Shown one piece after another: positions 9,128-17,171 of a DNA stretch of 44,245 nucleotides. Below the pieces are notes generated by a model, which made no database searches, was not told the origin of the DNA, and saw nothing but the letters and a program-made list of their open reading frames with translations. Numbering within the stretch: position 1 is the stretch's first letter; each line of letters opens with the position of its first letter. The DNA is from Gemmatimonas sp. (GTDB lineage Bacteria > Gemmatimonadota > Gemmatimonadetes > Longimicrobiales > Longimicrobiaceae), in contig WHSP01000021.1 of NCBI GenBank assembly GCA_009380025.1, positions 1-44,245 of the forward strand, written 5' to 3'. The translations under genes and the position numbers were made by a program.

Positions 9128-9709
9128 ATGGACATGGACAGGCCCAATCGTCAGGAATGGCTTCCCGACCGATGGACGCTGCTCGGATGCGTCATCATCC
9201 TAGCAGTGTTCCTCGGGGCCGGTTTGTTTGTCCGGACGCGAACCGCGCCGGTCGAGGTCGGCTTCCGTGCTCCCGACTTCACGGCGACCGATTTCGAGGG
9301 ACGCGAAGTCTCGCTGTCGCAGCTCAGAGGTGAGGTGGTCTTCCTCAACGTCTGGGCCACCTGGTGCCCGCCATGCCGCGAGGAGATGCCTTCGATGCAG
9401 CGTCTCTACGAGAAGCTGGGTCCTGAGGGGCTACGGATAGTGGCGGTGAGCATCGACACCCCCGCCGGCTCACAGGATCGCAGTGGCCGTCCTGGTGGGA
9501 ACGTGGGCAGTTTCGTCCAGGAGCACGGATTGATGTTCGACGTCTGGCTCGATCCTGCAGGGGAGATTCAGCGCGTGTACCGGACTCTGGGAGTTCCCGA
9601 ATCCGTGATCATAGGGCGGGACGGCTCGATCGCGAAGAAGGTGATAGGATCCACAAACTGGGACACAGAAGAGAACATCGCGCTGATCCGTCAGTTGCTG
9701 AGGAGCTGA
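9128..9709 (+). CDS. TlpA/ResA-type membrane-anchored thioredoxin
   Basis: 193-residue protein with one N-terminal membrane anchor (about residues 17-35) and an extracytoplasmic thioredoxin fold of the AhpC/TSA-Redoxin (TlpA) type. The active site WCPPC has cysteines at 80 and 83; the preceding VVFLNVWAT and following REEMPSMQRLYEKL are typical. The cis-proline region is GVPESVIIGRDG. Role: reduction of disulfides on exported proteins, for instance in cytochrome c or copper-site assembly; the substrate here is unknown, although the lipoprotein in the same operon is a candidate. Confidence 0.92.
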   Translation: MDMDRPNRQEWLPDRWTLLGCVIILAVFLGAGLFVRTRTAPVEVGFRAPDFTATDFEGREVSLSQLRGEVVFLNVWATWCPPCREEMPSMQRLYEKLGPEGLRIVAVSIDTPAGSQDRSGRPGGNVGSFVQEHGLMFDVWLDPAGEIQRVYRTLGVPESVIIGRDGSIAKKVIGSTNWDTEENIALIRQLLRS

Positions 9710-9784
9710 ATCGTCCTGGTCATCATGGTCTGTCCCAGCGTCCGCGCGTCGGTCCGTCCAGCGCGAGACCTCGAGCCCCCGCCT

Positions 9785-11098
9785 TCAGGACACGCTACCG
9801 CTCGGAACCGAAGCCGTCTGTCCGAAGGGCACGGTTGCCGAGTCACGGCCGGGCAAATACCTCCGCGCAACCAGGGCCGAAACGGCGGTCAGGAGTGCGA
9901 CGAAGCCGATCGCGGCCCGGTATCCCAGCAAGTCGGCCATAATGCCGGCCAGGAGCCCGCCGGCCACGTACCCCAGGTCCCTCCAGAGCCGGTACACGCC
10001 CACCCCGCTCGCGCGGTCCCGCGGTGTGACGAGATCGCTGACTTGGGCGATGAGCGTCGGGTAGACGGCGGCCGTGCCGAGCCCGAGCGCGATCGCCGCG
10101 GCGGACCACCAGGCGAAACCCGTGGCGAGAGCGAACGCGGTCAGCCCCGCGCCCTGCAGCAGCATCCCCGTGACGATCAGCGGTTGTCGACCCGTCCAAT
10201 CCGAAAGCGCCCCGGTACCGATCTGCGCAATGCCCCAGACGGCTGGATACAGGGCTGCTAGCCATCCGATCTCGCGCAGCGACAAGCCCGCCGCGGCGAA
10301 GTAGAGCGGGAAGAGGCCCCAGGCGAGGCCGTCGTTCAGGTTGTTGATGAAGCCGGCCTGGTTGGTCGCGAAAAGAGGACGGTAGGTCCAGCTCGCGTGC
10401 CGGAGACGGGCGCCGAGTGTATCGGGGAGCGCATCCGGCCCCCCTTCGATCGCCTGGTCCGCCATGGCGTGCTCGAGCTCCACGTGATCACCGGTGTCCC
10501 GGACGAACAGGGCGGTGAAGAGCACGCCGAGCAAAGCAGCCGTGCCGCCGATCCAGACAGGCCCGGAGCGAGGCCCGAAGTCCGCCGCCATATACCCCGC
10601 TCCGAGTGCCGCCACGGCCACCGCCAGGTAGCCGGCGAACTCGTTGAGCCCCATCGCGAGGCCCCGCTGCTTCGGACCCACCAGATCGATCTTCATGATC
10701 ACTGTAGCCGACCATGCGAGCCCCTGATTCACCCCGAGCAGCAGGTTGGCGAAGACCACCCAGCTCCAGGATGGGGCGAACCAAAGGAGCAGAGGGACCG
10801 GTAGGCCGAATGCCCAGCCGAGGAGCAGGATCCGCTTCCGTCCGATCCGGTGGGCGAAATCCCCTGCGACGAAGTTCGCGATTGCCTTCGACAGGCCGAA
10901 GGCGATGAGGAACGACAGAGCAGCCGTCGTGGACGCGACGCCGAACTCGTCCTCCGCAAGCAGCGAGAGGACCGATCGCTCGACACCCACCATGGTGCCG
11001 ACGAAGGCGTTGACCAGAACCAGGAGCGCGAACTGGACCCAGTTTTCCCGAAGTCCCAGCCGCACGGGCGCGCTCTGGCCGCGACGAGTCTCCTTCAT
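9785..11098 (-). CDS. MFS transporter of the sulfur-type operon
   Basis: 437-residue major facilitator superfamily permease with about 12 predicted membrane segments. The loop between helices 2 and 3 reads GDFAHRIGRKRIL, the MFS motif A; the loop into the second half is long and acidic. It is the last gene of a minus-strand operon, starting four bases after the stop of the MBL-fold gene. Co-location with a rhodanese-type regulator and a persulfide-dioxygenase-like protein suggests export or import of a sulfur compound or anion. No substrate can be read from the sequence. Confidence 0.9.
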   Translation of the reverse strand: MKETRRGQSAPVRLGLRENWVQFALLVLVNAFVGTMVGVERSVLSLLAEDEFGVASTTAALSFLIAFGLSKAIANFVAGDFAHRIGRKRILLLGWAFGLPVPLLLWFAPSWSWVVFANLLLGVNQGLAWSATVIMKIDLVGPKQRGLAMGLNEFAGYLAVAVAALGAGYMAADFGPRSGPVWIGGTAALLGVLFTALFVRDTGDHVELEHAMADQAIEGGPDALPDTLGARLRHASWTYRPLFATNQAGFINNLNDGLAWGLFPLYFAAAGLSLREIGWLAALYPAVWGIAQIGTGALSDWTGRQPLIVTGMLLQGAGLTAFALATGFAWWSAAAIALGLGTAAVYPTLIAQVSDLVTPRDRASGVGVYRLWRDLGYVAGGLLAGIMADLLGYRAAIGFVALLTAVSALVARRYLPGRDSATVPFGQTASVPSGSVS

Positions 11099-11101
11099 CG
11101 C

Positions 11102-11848
11102 TCAGATCTCCACGACTACCGTATCCCCGAGGTTCTCGGCCCGGATCTCCGCGGCCCGCTCCGGGCGCGGCGGGATCTCCCTGAGCATCAGCGAGACGAA
11201 CTCCTCCTCGTCCGTGAGGGAGAAGGCTCGGTTGAACCGACGCTCGAAGCCGATCGTAGAAGCTGCCTTGCCGCTCAGCCCTCGTCCGCAGACGGAGCCG
11301 GAGAAGGCACCTGGAAGGACCTCGAGATACTCCGGCAGCGCTCGCAGCCGCTCGGCGCTCCGGAACAGGGCTCGCGCCCCATCCTCGGCCGCGGAGGCGA
11401 GCTCGGTCCGACCCATGTCACCGACCATCAGCGTGTGCCCGGTGAGGACGAACCACGGCTCCGGGCCTCGCGTCCGATCCGTCACGATGAGCGAGATGTG
11501 CTCGGGGGTATGGCCGGGGGTGTGGAGCACCTGCGCCAACACATTCCCTAGATCGAGGACCTCGCCGTTCTCGACGCCTCGAAACGGGTACCGGGCCTCC
11601 GCCCCCGCGAAGAGCACATACTCGGCGCCGGCGGCCTCGGCGAGCCGTCGACCCCCCGAGATGTGATCCGCGTGAACGTGTGTATCGACCACGTACCGGA
11701 TCGGGAGGCCGAGTGCTTCGGAATCGCGGAGATACCGGTCAACGTCCTCGGTCGGGTCGACCACGGCGCCCATCGCCTTCCCGCCGCACCCGAAAAGGTA
11801 GGACGCGGCCACCGCGGGGCCGGTATCGAGATACTGTCTCAGGATCAT
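11102..11848 (-). CDS. MBL-fold hydrolase, persulfide dioxygenase-like
   Basis: 248-residue metallo-beta-lactamase-fold protein. The metal site is intact: THVHADH (residues 56-62), H114 within HTPGHTPEH and D145 in GDMGR. The order and spacing resemble glyoxalase II and ETHE1-type persulfide dioxygenases, which oxidise glutathione persulfide to sulfite with a single iron. The C-terminal 50 residues (from about FERRFNRAF) match the tail seen in MBL proteins that are paired with rhodanese domains. Second gene of the operon, 25 bases after the ArsR-rhodanese gene. Persulfide as substrate is inferred from this context. Confidence 0.88.
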   Translation of the reverse strand: MILRQYLDTGPAVAASYLFGCGGKAMGAVVDPTEDVDRYLRDSEALGLPIRYVVDTHVHADHISGGRRLAEAAGAEYVLFAGAEARYPFRGVENGEVLDLGNVLAQVLHTPGHTPEHISLIVTDRTRGPEPWFVLTGHTLMVGDMGRTELASAAEDGARALFRSAERLRALPEYLEVLPGAFSGSVCGRGLSGKAASTIGFERRFNRAFSLTDEEEFVSLMLREIPPRPERAAEIRAENLGDTVVVEI

Positions 11849-11873
11849 GGAATCATCTCCGTTTTGCGTTCCA

Positions 11874-12542
11874 TCAGCGTTCTCCCGTCGCTACCGCTCG
11901 CCCCGCCAAACGCCATTCTGGAACGCCGCTCTTCATCCGCTGCGCGGCGAAGCCGTACTTCTGGAGCGTGTCGACTGCCTCAGAGGCGAATACGCAGAAG
12001 GGGCCCCGGCAGTAGGCCACCACCGGCCGGCCCGGCGGGATCTCCGCCAGACGCCGCTCGAGCTCCTCGATCGGCATCGACACCGCTCCTGGAATGTGCC
12101 CCGCCGTGTACTCGTCGCGTGGTCGAACATCGAGGACCGTGACCGCCCCCTCCTCCAGGCGCTCCAGCAGCTGATGGACATCGATCGGCTCCAGATCCGA
12201 GGGTGCCTCGAAGTAGGTGCGGGTGATCTGCTCCACCTCGGCGAGCCGCTCCCTCGCCAGCGCCTGGAGTTCGCGAACCACCCGCAGCACCGCGTCATCG
12301 GCGACCCGGTACAACACGTATGGCGGATCCTTCCGCGCCTCCACAAGCCGCGCCTCACGCAGCGTGCGGAGATGAGCGCTGGCATTTTTGATCCCCAGCC
12401 GTGCCTGCCCCGCGAGCTGCTCAACCGTCTTCTCCCCCTGCGAGAGCAGATCCAACATCTCCAGCCGCGCCGGGCTGGCCAGCGCCTTACCGACGCGGGA
12501 GAAGTGGTCGTAGAGCTCTGATTTTGGTGAGCGTCCGGTCAT
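11874..12542 (-). CDS. ArsR-family regulator fused to a rhodanese domain
   Basis: 222-residue two-domain regulator. Residues about 10-95 form an ArsR winged helix (LASPARLEMLDLLSQGEKTV, then NASAHLRTLREARLVEAR). Residues about 118-218 form a rhodanese domain (VTVLDVRPRDEYTAGHIPGA) whose active-site loop is CRGPFC with cysteines 178 and 183. Rhodanese cysteines accept sulfane sulfur, so the protein probably senses persulfide and derepresses its own operon with the MBL-fold and MFS genes. It heads the operon and faces an imperfectly spaced palindrome 12 bases upstream. The architecture is known in bacteria; the ligand here is inferred. Confidence 0.93.
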   Translation of the reverse strand: MTGRSPKSELYDHFSRVGKALASPARLEMLDLLSQGEKTVEQLAGQARLGIKNASAHLRTLREARLVEARKDPPYVLYRVADDAVLRVVRELQALARERLAEVEQITRTYFEAPSDLEPIDVHQLLERLEEGAVTVLDVRPRDEYTAGHIPGAVSMPIEELERRLAEIPPGRPVVAYCRGPFCVFASEAVDTLQKYGFAAQRMKSGVPEWRLAGRAVATGER

Positions 12543-12553
12543 CTCTGTATCCT

Positions 12554-12573
12554 ATTCTAAAGAATGATAGAAT
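12554..12573. promoter_or_regulatory. Operator-like palindrome before the ArsR-rhodanese operon
   Basis: ATTCTA at 12554-12559 and TAGAAT at 12568-12573 are perfect inverted arms around eight bases, in an AT-rich segment 12 bases upstream of the regulator's ATG. ArsR proteins typically bind such imperfect AT-rich dyads at their own promoter. Confidence 0.65.
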
Positions 12574-12599
12574 GAGTGTACGCGTTCACGACTGCACAA

Positions 12600-12851
12600 T
12601 CAAGTCGTGCTGCCGACCTGGTTCGCTTGCGAGGGTGGATCAAGCGCCTCATTGAGTGGAGACGCTGCATCGGGATCAGAGCGATGTGCGTCGGAGCGCC
12701 GACGAATCTCCTCGCGCCGCTTCGCACTGAGCGGAAGTGACTCGGGGTGTGACACCGCCTCCAATCCTATGCTATCCCACAGATCCTGGACGAGCTGGAG
12801 GCGCTCCTCAAGACTCAGGTAAAGGAGGTCGGAGACTCTGGTGGCGTCCAT
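12600..12851 (-). CDS. Addiction-module antitoxin (TIGR02574-like), orphan
   Basis: 83-residue protein with the 'putative addiction module component' pattern: LYLSLEERLQLVQDLWDSI is the N-terminal helix pair and LSAKRREEIRRRSDAHRSDP the second motif. These small proteins normally precede a RelE/ParE toxin gene. Downstream on the minus strand comes the ArsR-rhodanese promoter instead, so no toxin is present. The last 14 residues (PPSQANQVGSTT and before) are atypical, which suggests that the 3' end was replaced when the toxin was lost. Confidence 0.75.
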   Translation of the reverse strand: MDATRVSDLLYLSLEERLQLVQDLWDSIGLEAVSHPESLPLSAKRREEIRRRSDAHRSDPDAASPLNEALDPPSQANQVGSTT

Positions 12852-12949
12852 GAGATCCAGGCTAGCATTGCGACCGCGTCGCGATTAAGGTGGCGCGCCA
12901 TGCTCTGCGCCGAACCGGTTGCCCTTGATGTCGAACCTCGGCACCTCTG

Positions 12950-13171
12950 GTCAGGATTATCGAAGACGCACTCGCGCTGGCCGTTGATCCAGGCGCGTCG
13001 GACCCAGCGAGGAAGGCACCGCATGGCGGTGTCTTCGAGCCGGCAAGCCGCTCCAGCGGGGCGAGCTTCGACAGGCGATCAATTGCCCAGCGGCTTGCCG
13101 TCGAGGAACAAGGTTGTCGCGGTCGGTCCCGGGGCCACGGCATTGACGGTGATGTTGCGGCCGCGGACCTG
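12950..13171 (-). pseudogene. Relic of a short-chain dehydrogenase (C-terminal part)
   Basis: On the minus strand the segment RGRNITVNAVAPGPTATTLF is the SDR motif that follows the catalytic Tyr-Lys; after one frame change near 13,080 it continues WAIDRLSKLAPLERL and then a damaged AFLAGSD...AWINGQ region, spread over further frames. The Rossmann N-terminus and active site are absent. Just past it on the plus strand, 13,160-13,273, an open stretch with YCANVLQDGHFQSAVE recalls proteins that end in a HEPN-like helical domain but is too short to name. Confidence 0.7.
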
Positions 13172-13350
13172 GGGGTGTTGGACGTGGTCAAGAGCGAGTG
13201 GGTCTACAAGGGGTTGCGGAACTATTGCGCGAATGTGCTTCAGGACGGACACTTCCAATCCGCAGTCGAGTAGACGCGCAACGCGGACAGGGCGAGCTCG
13301 GCCCCGGCCCCGCCTTCCTCGCCGCGCCCGTCGATCTGCTAGGGAGAGCA

Positions 13351-13878
13351 ATGCCCATGGACGAACGAGAGCAGCTCGAGACCCAGTGGGGCAGCCTGAG
13401 TGTCGCTCAGCGGCAGAACCTGTTCCGGGCCTGGGTCCTCGCGGAAACGATCGGGTTCCAGCCGGCCAGCTTCGCCTTCGGCGGTGGCAGCGAGGTCGAG
13501 TACGCCATCGCCCCGGACGCGAGCTCCTGGCAGGTCGCGGTTCCCGCGAGCCTCTTCAGCCAGGCCACGCCCGCCGCGGCGCTCGGGGCCGGTGAGACCA
13601 TCATCGAGATCGGCCACCTGTTCGCGGAATTGCGAGAGACGATCGATGAGCTGTCCGAGTTCGAATTCGAGGACGAGTCCTTGGAGGGGCAGGCGGCGGC
13701 GATCCTTCCGGGGATTATCGATGCGCTCGAACAGGAGAGGCAAGACCTGGAGAACGCACTCGGCGACGCCGGCCTGGACCCGGAGACGCTAGAGGCCCTC
13801 GAGAACGACCTCGAAGCGATCGAGGAGGCCCTGGAAGAGCTGCTCGAGGAGCTCGAAGAGCTGGGCATCTCGGTCTGA
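13351..13878 (+). CDS. Acidic coiled-coil protein, first gene of the PLD operon
   Basis: 175 residues, no family recognised. The first half is globular (WGSLSVAQRQNLFRAWVLAE, then an aromatic beta-type stretch), the second half is strongly acidic and helical: from about residue 95 it is a chain of Glu/Asp/Leu heptads ending ALEELLEELEELGISV, likely a coiled coil. ATG 13351 was chosen because GGGAG precedes it by a few bases; ATG 13357 is possible. It is followed after 12 bases by a small basic protein and then two PLD-fold genes, so it is probably the structural or regulatory partner in that set. Its acidic surface could bind the basic second product or mimic DNA; this is inference. Confidence 0.72.
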   Translation: MPMDEREQLETQWGSLSVAQRQNLFRAWVLAETIGFQPASFAFGGGSEVEYAIAPDASSWQVAVPASLFSQATPAAALGAGETIIEIGHLFAELRETIDELSEFEFEDESLEGQAAAILPGIIDALEQERQDLENALGDAGLDPETLEALENDLEAIEEALEELLEELEELGISV

Positions 13879-13890
13879 ACCGGAGGGACC

Positions 13891-14217
13891 ATGGAATCGT
13901 TCAAGGAGCTCTCGCCGCTCGAGCAGGTCCGTCGCGAGCGGTTCGTCCGGGCGCGCAGCCGGCACCTGCGGCAGGCCCTGTTCGTCCAGCGTCATCTGAT
14001 CGAAGCGCGGCTAGAAGAGCGGCGTCTCGACCATCTTGCCTCCCTTCCCGGATTCGGCAGGCTGAGCGAGGAGACTCGCGCGAGGGTGTCCTGGTTCTAC
14101 CTGCGACGCAGATCGACCTTCCTGGACCGGGTGGCGCTCGGCGTTGCGCGCAGGGACGACGCCGCGAAGGCAGTGGCCGAGCTGCGCCGGGCCCTCGCGG
14201 CAGGTGAGCCGTCATGA
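13891..14217 (+). CDS. Small basic helical protein, second gene of the PLD operon
   Basis: 108 residues, arginine-rich and predicted all-helical, not recognised. The N-terminal part (PLEQVRRERFVRARSRHLRQ) and a central SWFYLRRRSTFLDRV are strongly basic, suited to nucleic-acid contact or to pairing with the acidic product of the gene before it. A GGAGG site (13,882-13,886) sits four bases before its ATG, and its TGA overlaps the ATG of the first PLD gene (ATGA at 14214-14217). Tight coupling makes it a real member of the operon. Confidence 0.72.
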   Translation: MESFKELSPLEQVRRERFVRARSRHLRQALFVQRHLIEARLEERRLDHLASLPGFGRLSEETRARVSWFYLRRRSTFLDRVALGVARRDDAAKAVAELRRALAAGEPS

Positions 14218-14744
14218 CCATCCTGAGCGCCGCCTACCCCGCCGCCGAGGTGACCCGGGTCTCCGACGGAGACTACTCCGAAGCCGTCCTGCGCCTGATC
14301 CGGAGCAGCGTCGCCCAGTGCCTGTGCGACGTTTTCATCATCGACCACGACCTGCAGCGCGACCTCGACGTTCGGGTCGACCGCGTCCTGCTCGAGCTGG
14401 CCGCCGCCTCGTGGCGCGGCGTCGACACCCGGCTCCTCATCGGCGGGTCCCGCGACGTGCCGGAGATCCGCGGTGCGACCCTGCTCGCCTGGGAGCGGGC
14501 ACGCGAGCTCGGCGTGGAGGCCCGGCTCGCGGCCGCCTCGCGTGGCCGCTCGAGCCACGCCAAGCTGGTGATCGCCGATGGCTCGGTCTTGATCGGCTCC
14601 CACAACTGGTCACGGGGGATGTTCGGCGACGAGACCCAGGACAGCGTGCTGCTGGAGAGCCCGGCCCTGGCGGCCGCCATGCGCACCTACTTCAACGACA
14701 AATGGACGGCGGTGTCGCGCGATGACTACGACGTATCGATTTGA
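14214..14744 (+). CDS. PLD-fold protein (single HKD domain)
   Basis: 176-residue phospholipase-D-superfamily protein with one catalytic motif: HAKLVIAD gives H115, K117 and D122, followed by IGSHNWS. Single-HKD members of this size, such as bacterial Nuc-type endonucleases, act as homodimers with one histidine from each subunit. There is no signal peptide, so it is probably cytoplasmic, and its partner genes favour a nuclease or nucleic-acid role over lipid cleavage. The upstream part VDTRLLIGGSRDVPEIRG is the usual strand before the motif. Its 3' end overlaps the next PLD gene by 23 bases in another frame. Confidence 0.88.
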   Translation: MTILSAAYPAAEVTRVSDGDYSEAVLRLIRSSVAQCLCDVFIIDHDLQRDLDVRVDRVLLELAAASWRGVDTRLLIGGSRDVPEIRGATLLAWERARELGVEARLAAASRGRSSHAKLVIADGSVLIGSHNWSRGMFGDETQDSVLLESPALAAAMRTYFNDKWTAVSRDDYDVSI

Positions 14745-15966
14745 GTGGTCCCAGCTCGTCTCCGATGGCCTGGTGGATCGACTGGCTGCCATCACGGGTG
14801 AGGCCGCGGCGGACCGCGACGAGGTTCGAGGCCTGCTGGCGCGGGTCTTCGAGGGCGTCGGCGGCGCGCCGGTTGCGAACAGCGACTGGGACGCCGATCA
14901 CCGGTCCCGCGTCGGAGACCTACTGTTCGGCGAAGCCGTCCGCGCGGTCCTGAAGCATCGATTCGGTTTCCAGGGCCCGAAGCCCGGGGTCATCACCCAG
15001 GACGTCCAAGGCGCAGTCGAGGCCGTCGGCGTCGACCGGATCGACGTGAACCGGGCGTCCCGAGCCCGGCTCGAGGCGCTACCCGTGATCGGCCCGGTCC
15101 TCGCGAGCCGGATCGAGGAGGAGCGCCGACGCAACGGCTACTTCTACTCGATGTCCGACCTGGTGACGCGGGTGAAGGGCCTGGGAGAGGAGAACGCAGA
15201 GCGGCTGACTGGGGTCTTGGACTTCACGGACCAGGGAGGGACCGCCGCGCGCGCCGTCACCGGATCCCTGGAGGACGACGTCGAGGCGCTGCTCTCGATG
15301 GTCCGGCACGAGAGCGGTCGGGACCGGCTGGCCGCGGGGCTCGAGGAGGTGGTCCTCTACGTGGCCGCCCATCCGCATCCGTACACGCGCCTGGAGCAGA
15401 AGCGCGACGACCTCGAGCCGCACGACGCAAGCGATGGAGGAGCGGCCACCGTCCGCGCGAGCCGGGTCCAGGTACTGACGGACGGCTCCTACTACCGGCA
15501 TCTGATCGGGCTGCTCGAAGGCGTGCGGGAGCGTGTGGACGTCTGCATGTTCTATATCGCCCTGCCGCAGCCCGGGCACCCGACGCACGAGCTACTCGAC
15601 GCGCTGGCACGAAAGGCCGACGCCGGCCGCAAGGTGCGGGTCCTCGTCGACCAGGACGGCAAGGACGATCCCTATCGTTCGCACCTGATCAACGCCGAGG
15701 CGATGGCGTTCCTCTCGTCCAACGGCGTCGAGGTCAAGGGAGACCCGACGGAGAAGCTCCTGCACTCCAAGTTCGTCGTGATCGACGAGTCAGTCGTGGT
15801 CATCGGCTCCCACAATTGGACCGCCGGATCGTTCTTCCACTACGCCGACGTCTCGGTGGCGATCTCCGGTGCCCAGGCCTGCCGCCTCTGGCGAACCCGG
15901 TTCGACAGCTTGTGGTCACAGGCGGAGGCCTTCCGTCTCGCCGAGCCCGACGCGGAGCCGTCGTAG
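14722..15966 (+). CDS. Helix-hairpin-helix plus PLD-fold protein
   Basis: 414-residue two-part protein. Residues about 103-168 form a ComEA-like helix-hairpin-helix: RIDVNRASRARLEALPVIGP then SRIEEERRRNGYFYSMSDLV and KGLGEENAERL, a fold that binds DNA backbone without sequence specificity. Residues about 245-400 form a PLD-like domain with a full motif HSKFVVIDES (H348, K350, D355) and IGSHNWTAGS. Before that is a second PLD half without an HKD. The N-terminal 90 residues are helical and unassigned. The DNA-binding module next to a single HKD supports a DNA nuclease. Last gene of the four-gene unit. Confidence 0.88.
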   Translation: MTTTYRFEWSQLVSDGLVDRLAAITGEAAADRDEVRGLLARVFEGVGGAPVANSDWDADHRSRVGDLLFGEAVRAVLKHRFGFQGPKPGVITQDVQGAVEAVGVDRIDVNRASRARLEALPVIGPVLASRIEEERRRNGYFYSMSDLVTRVKGLGEENAERLTGVLDFTDQGGTAARAVTGSLEDDVEALLSMVRHESGRDRLAAGLEEVVLYVAAHPHPYTRLEQKRDDLEPHDASDGGAATVRASRVQVLTDGSYYRHLIGLLEGVRERVDVCMFYIALPQPGHPTHELLDALARKADAGRKVRVLVDQDGKDDPYRSHLINAEAMAFLSSNGVEVKGDPTEKLLHSKFVVIDESVVVIGSHNWTAGSFFHYADVSVAISGAQACRLWRTRFDSLWSQAEAFRLAEPDAEPS

Positions 15967-16167
15967 GCGGACGTCCCGGGAACGTGAAGCGGGCCGAGAG
16001 GGGGCGCCGGCACGGAATTCGGCGCCGTGTGGCGGGCGTTTCGAAACGAAGCAGGGCAGGCAGCGGCTGGTGGCCGACCTGCGCAAAGTCGAAAAAGCGC
16101 TCAACGGAAAACAACCGCCGCAGGAGGGTTGGCGCCGCGAAACAAGGAGGGTCTGGTCGGATCCGCC
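15967..16167 (+). other. Spacer with a possible short coding remnant
   Basis: Reading from about 16,035 gives FETKQGRQRLVADLRKVEKA and then QPPQEGWRRETRRVWSDPP before a stop, which looks coding in composition but lacks a start and a recognisable family. It may be the tail of a lost gene. Confidence 0.3.
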
Positions 16168-16915
16168 GTGACGAGCACCCGAGAGATCTTCAGGGATACA
16201 CAGCACAGGCCCTGGCCGCTGCCGCCGCGCCCAATGGCTCATGTTCCAGCGGTGGGTGGATCTGCTCTTCGCCCACTGGCCGCTGCGTCCCGAAGCTCTC
16301 TCGCCACTGATCCCCGCACCTCTCGAGCTCGAAACCTTCGCGGGGCGGGCATGGGTGGGCCTGACCTCCTTTCAGCTCGAGGGATTGCGGCCGCGATTTC
16401 TTCCACCGGTACCGTCGCTCTCCAGCTTCTCCGAGACGAATCTGCGAACCTATGTACAATGGAAAGGCAAGCCCGGCGTCTTCTTCTTCACGCTGGAGGC
16501 CGATAGCCGCTTTGCCGTTCTCGCGGCACGCCTTCTCTTCAGGTTGCCCTACCACTTTGCGCGCATGGAGGTTCGACGCACCTACCAGGACAGGATCGAC
16601 TACTCTAGCGTTCGTCCGGATAGTTCAGGAGCGTTCCGTGTTCGCTACCGCGCCACCGGCCCCGTGTACGAAGCGGCCACGGGTTCGCTCCCTCACTTCC
16701 TGACCGAGCGCTACGCGTTGTACGTCGTCCTGAGCAAGGGCCGGGTTTTCAGGGGCGATATACACCATCGACCCTGGAGGCTTCAGACTGCCGACGCCGA
16801 GATCGACGAGAACCAGTTGCCTGCCGCATACGGTATCGACATCGCTGAACACGAGCCGCTCCTGCACTACGCTTCAAGGCAGGATACACTCGTATGGTCG
16901 CCAAGGCCTGCATGA
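16168..16915 (+). CDS. DUF2071 (YqjF-like) protein, one frameshift near the start
   Basis: Protein of the DUF2071/YqjF family, about 248 residues, function unknown in the family. From GTG 16168 the frame reads TREIFRDTQHRPWPLPPRP, the usual N-terminus; dropping one A at about 16,228-16,229 joins it to WLMFQRWVDLLFAHWPLRP and on to the body (ETNLRTYVQWKGKPGVFFFT, LPYHFARMEV, HFLTERYALY, EHEPLLHYASRQD). Starting instead at ATG 16241 would drop 24 family-typical residues. The neat repair by one base in an AA pair suggests a sequence error or a very recent mutation. Confidence 0.85.
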
Positions 16916-17077
16916 CGCCGAATCGTCGGGTAGAGCGACAGGGGGATCAGGAAACGGACGCGGTGAGCCCTCTCTAAGGTTGGACGCCTGGAGACCGACC
17001 GGTCAATCTCTCGAGCTCATCCGGTGCCTCGAAGAGAGTCAACCAGTAAGGCTTATAGTGAACGCGCAACATATGGG

Positions 17078-17106
17078 TTGCAAGATTCACGACGCCACGT
17101 TATGAT
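17078..17106 (+). promoter_or_regulatory. Sigma-70-like promoter of the SRPBCC/ArsR pair
   Basis: TTGCAA at 17078-17083 and TATGAT at 17101-17106 are separated by 17 bases, 66 bases before the ATG at 17172. Both hexamers match consensus in at least four positions, and the segment is AT-rich compared with its surroundings. Confidence 0.6.
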
Positions 17107-17171
17107 ACGCAACGTAAACATTGCATATCCCCTGGATCGGTTGTGAACTTTTAGCGTGGAGGCAGGAACCC

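Noticed and set aside
13351-15966. Assigning the PLD operon to DISARM or a known helicase-PLD defence system
   Set aside because: No helicase, DUF1998 or methyltransferase gene is present in or next to the operon.
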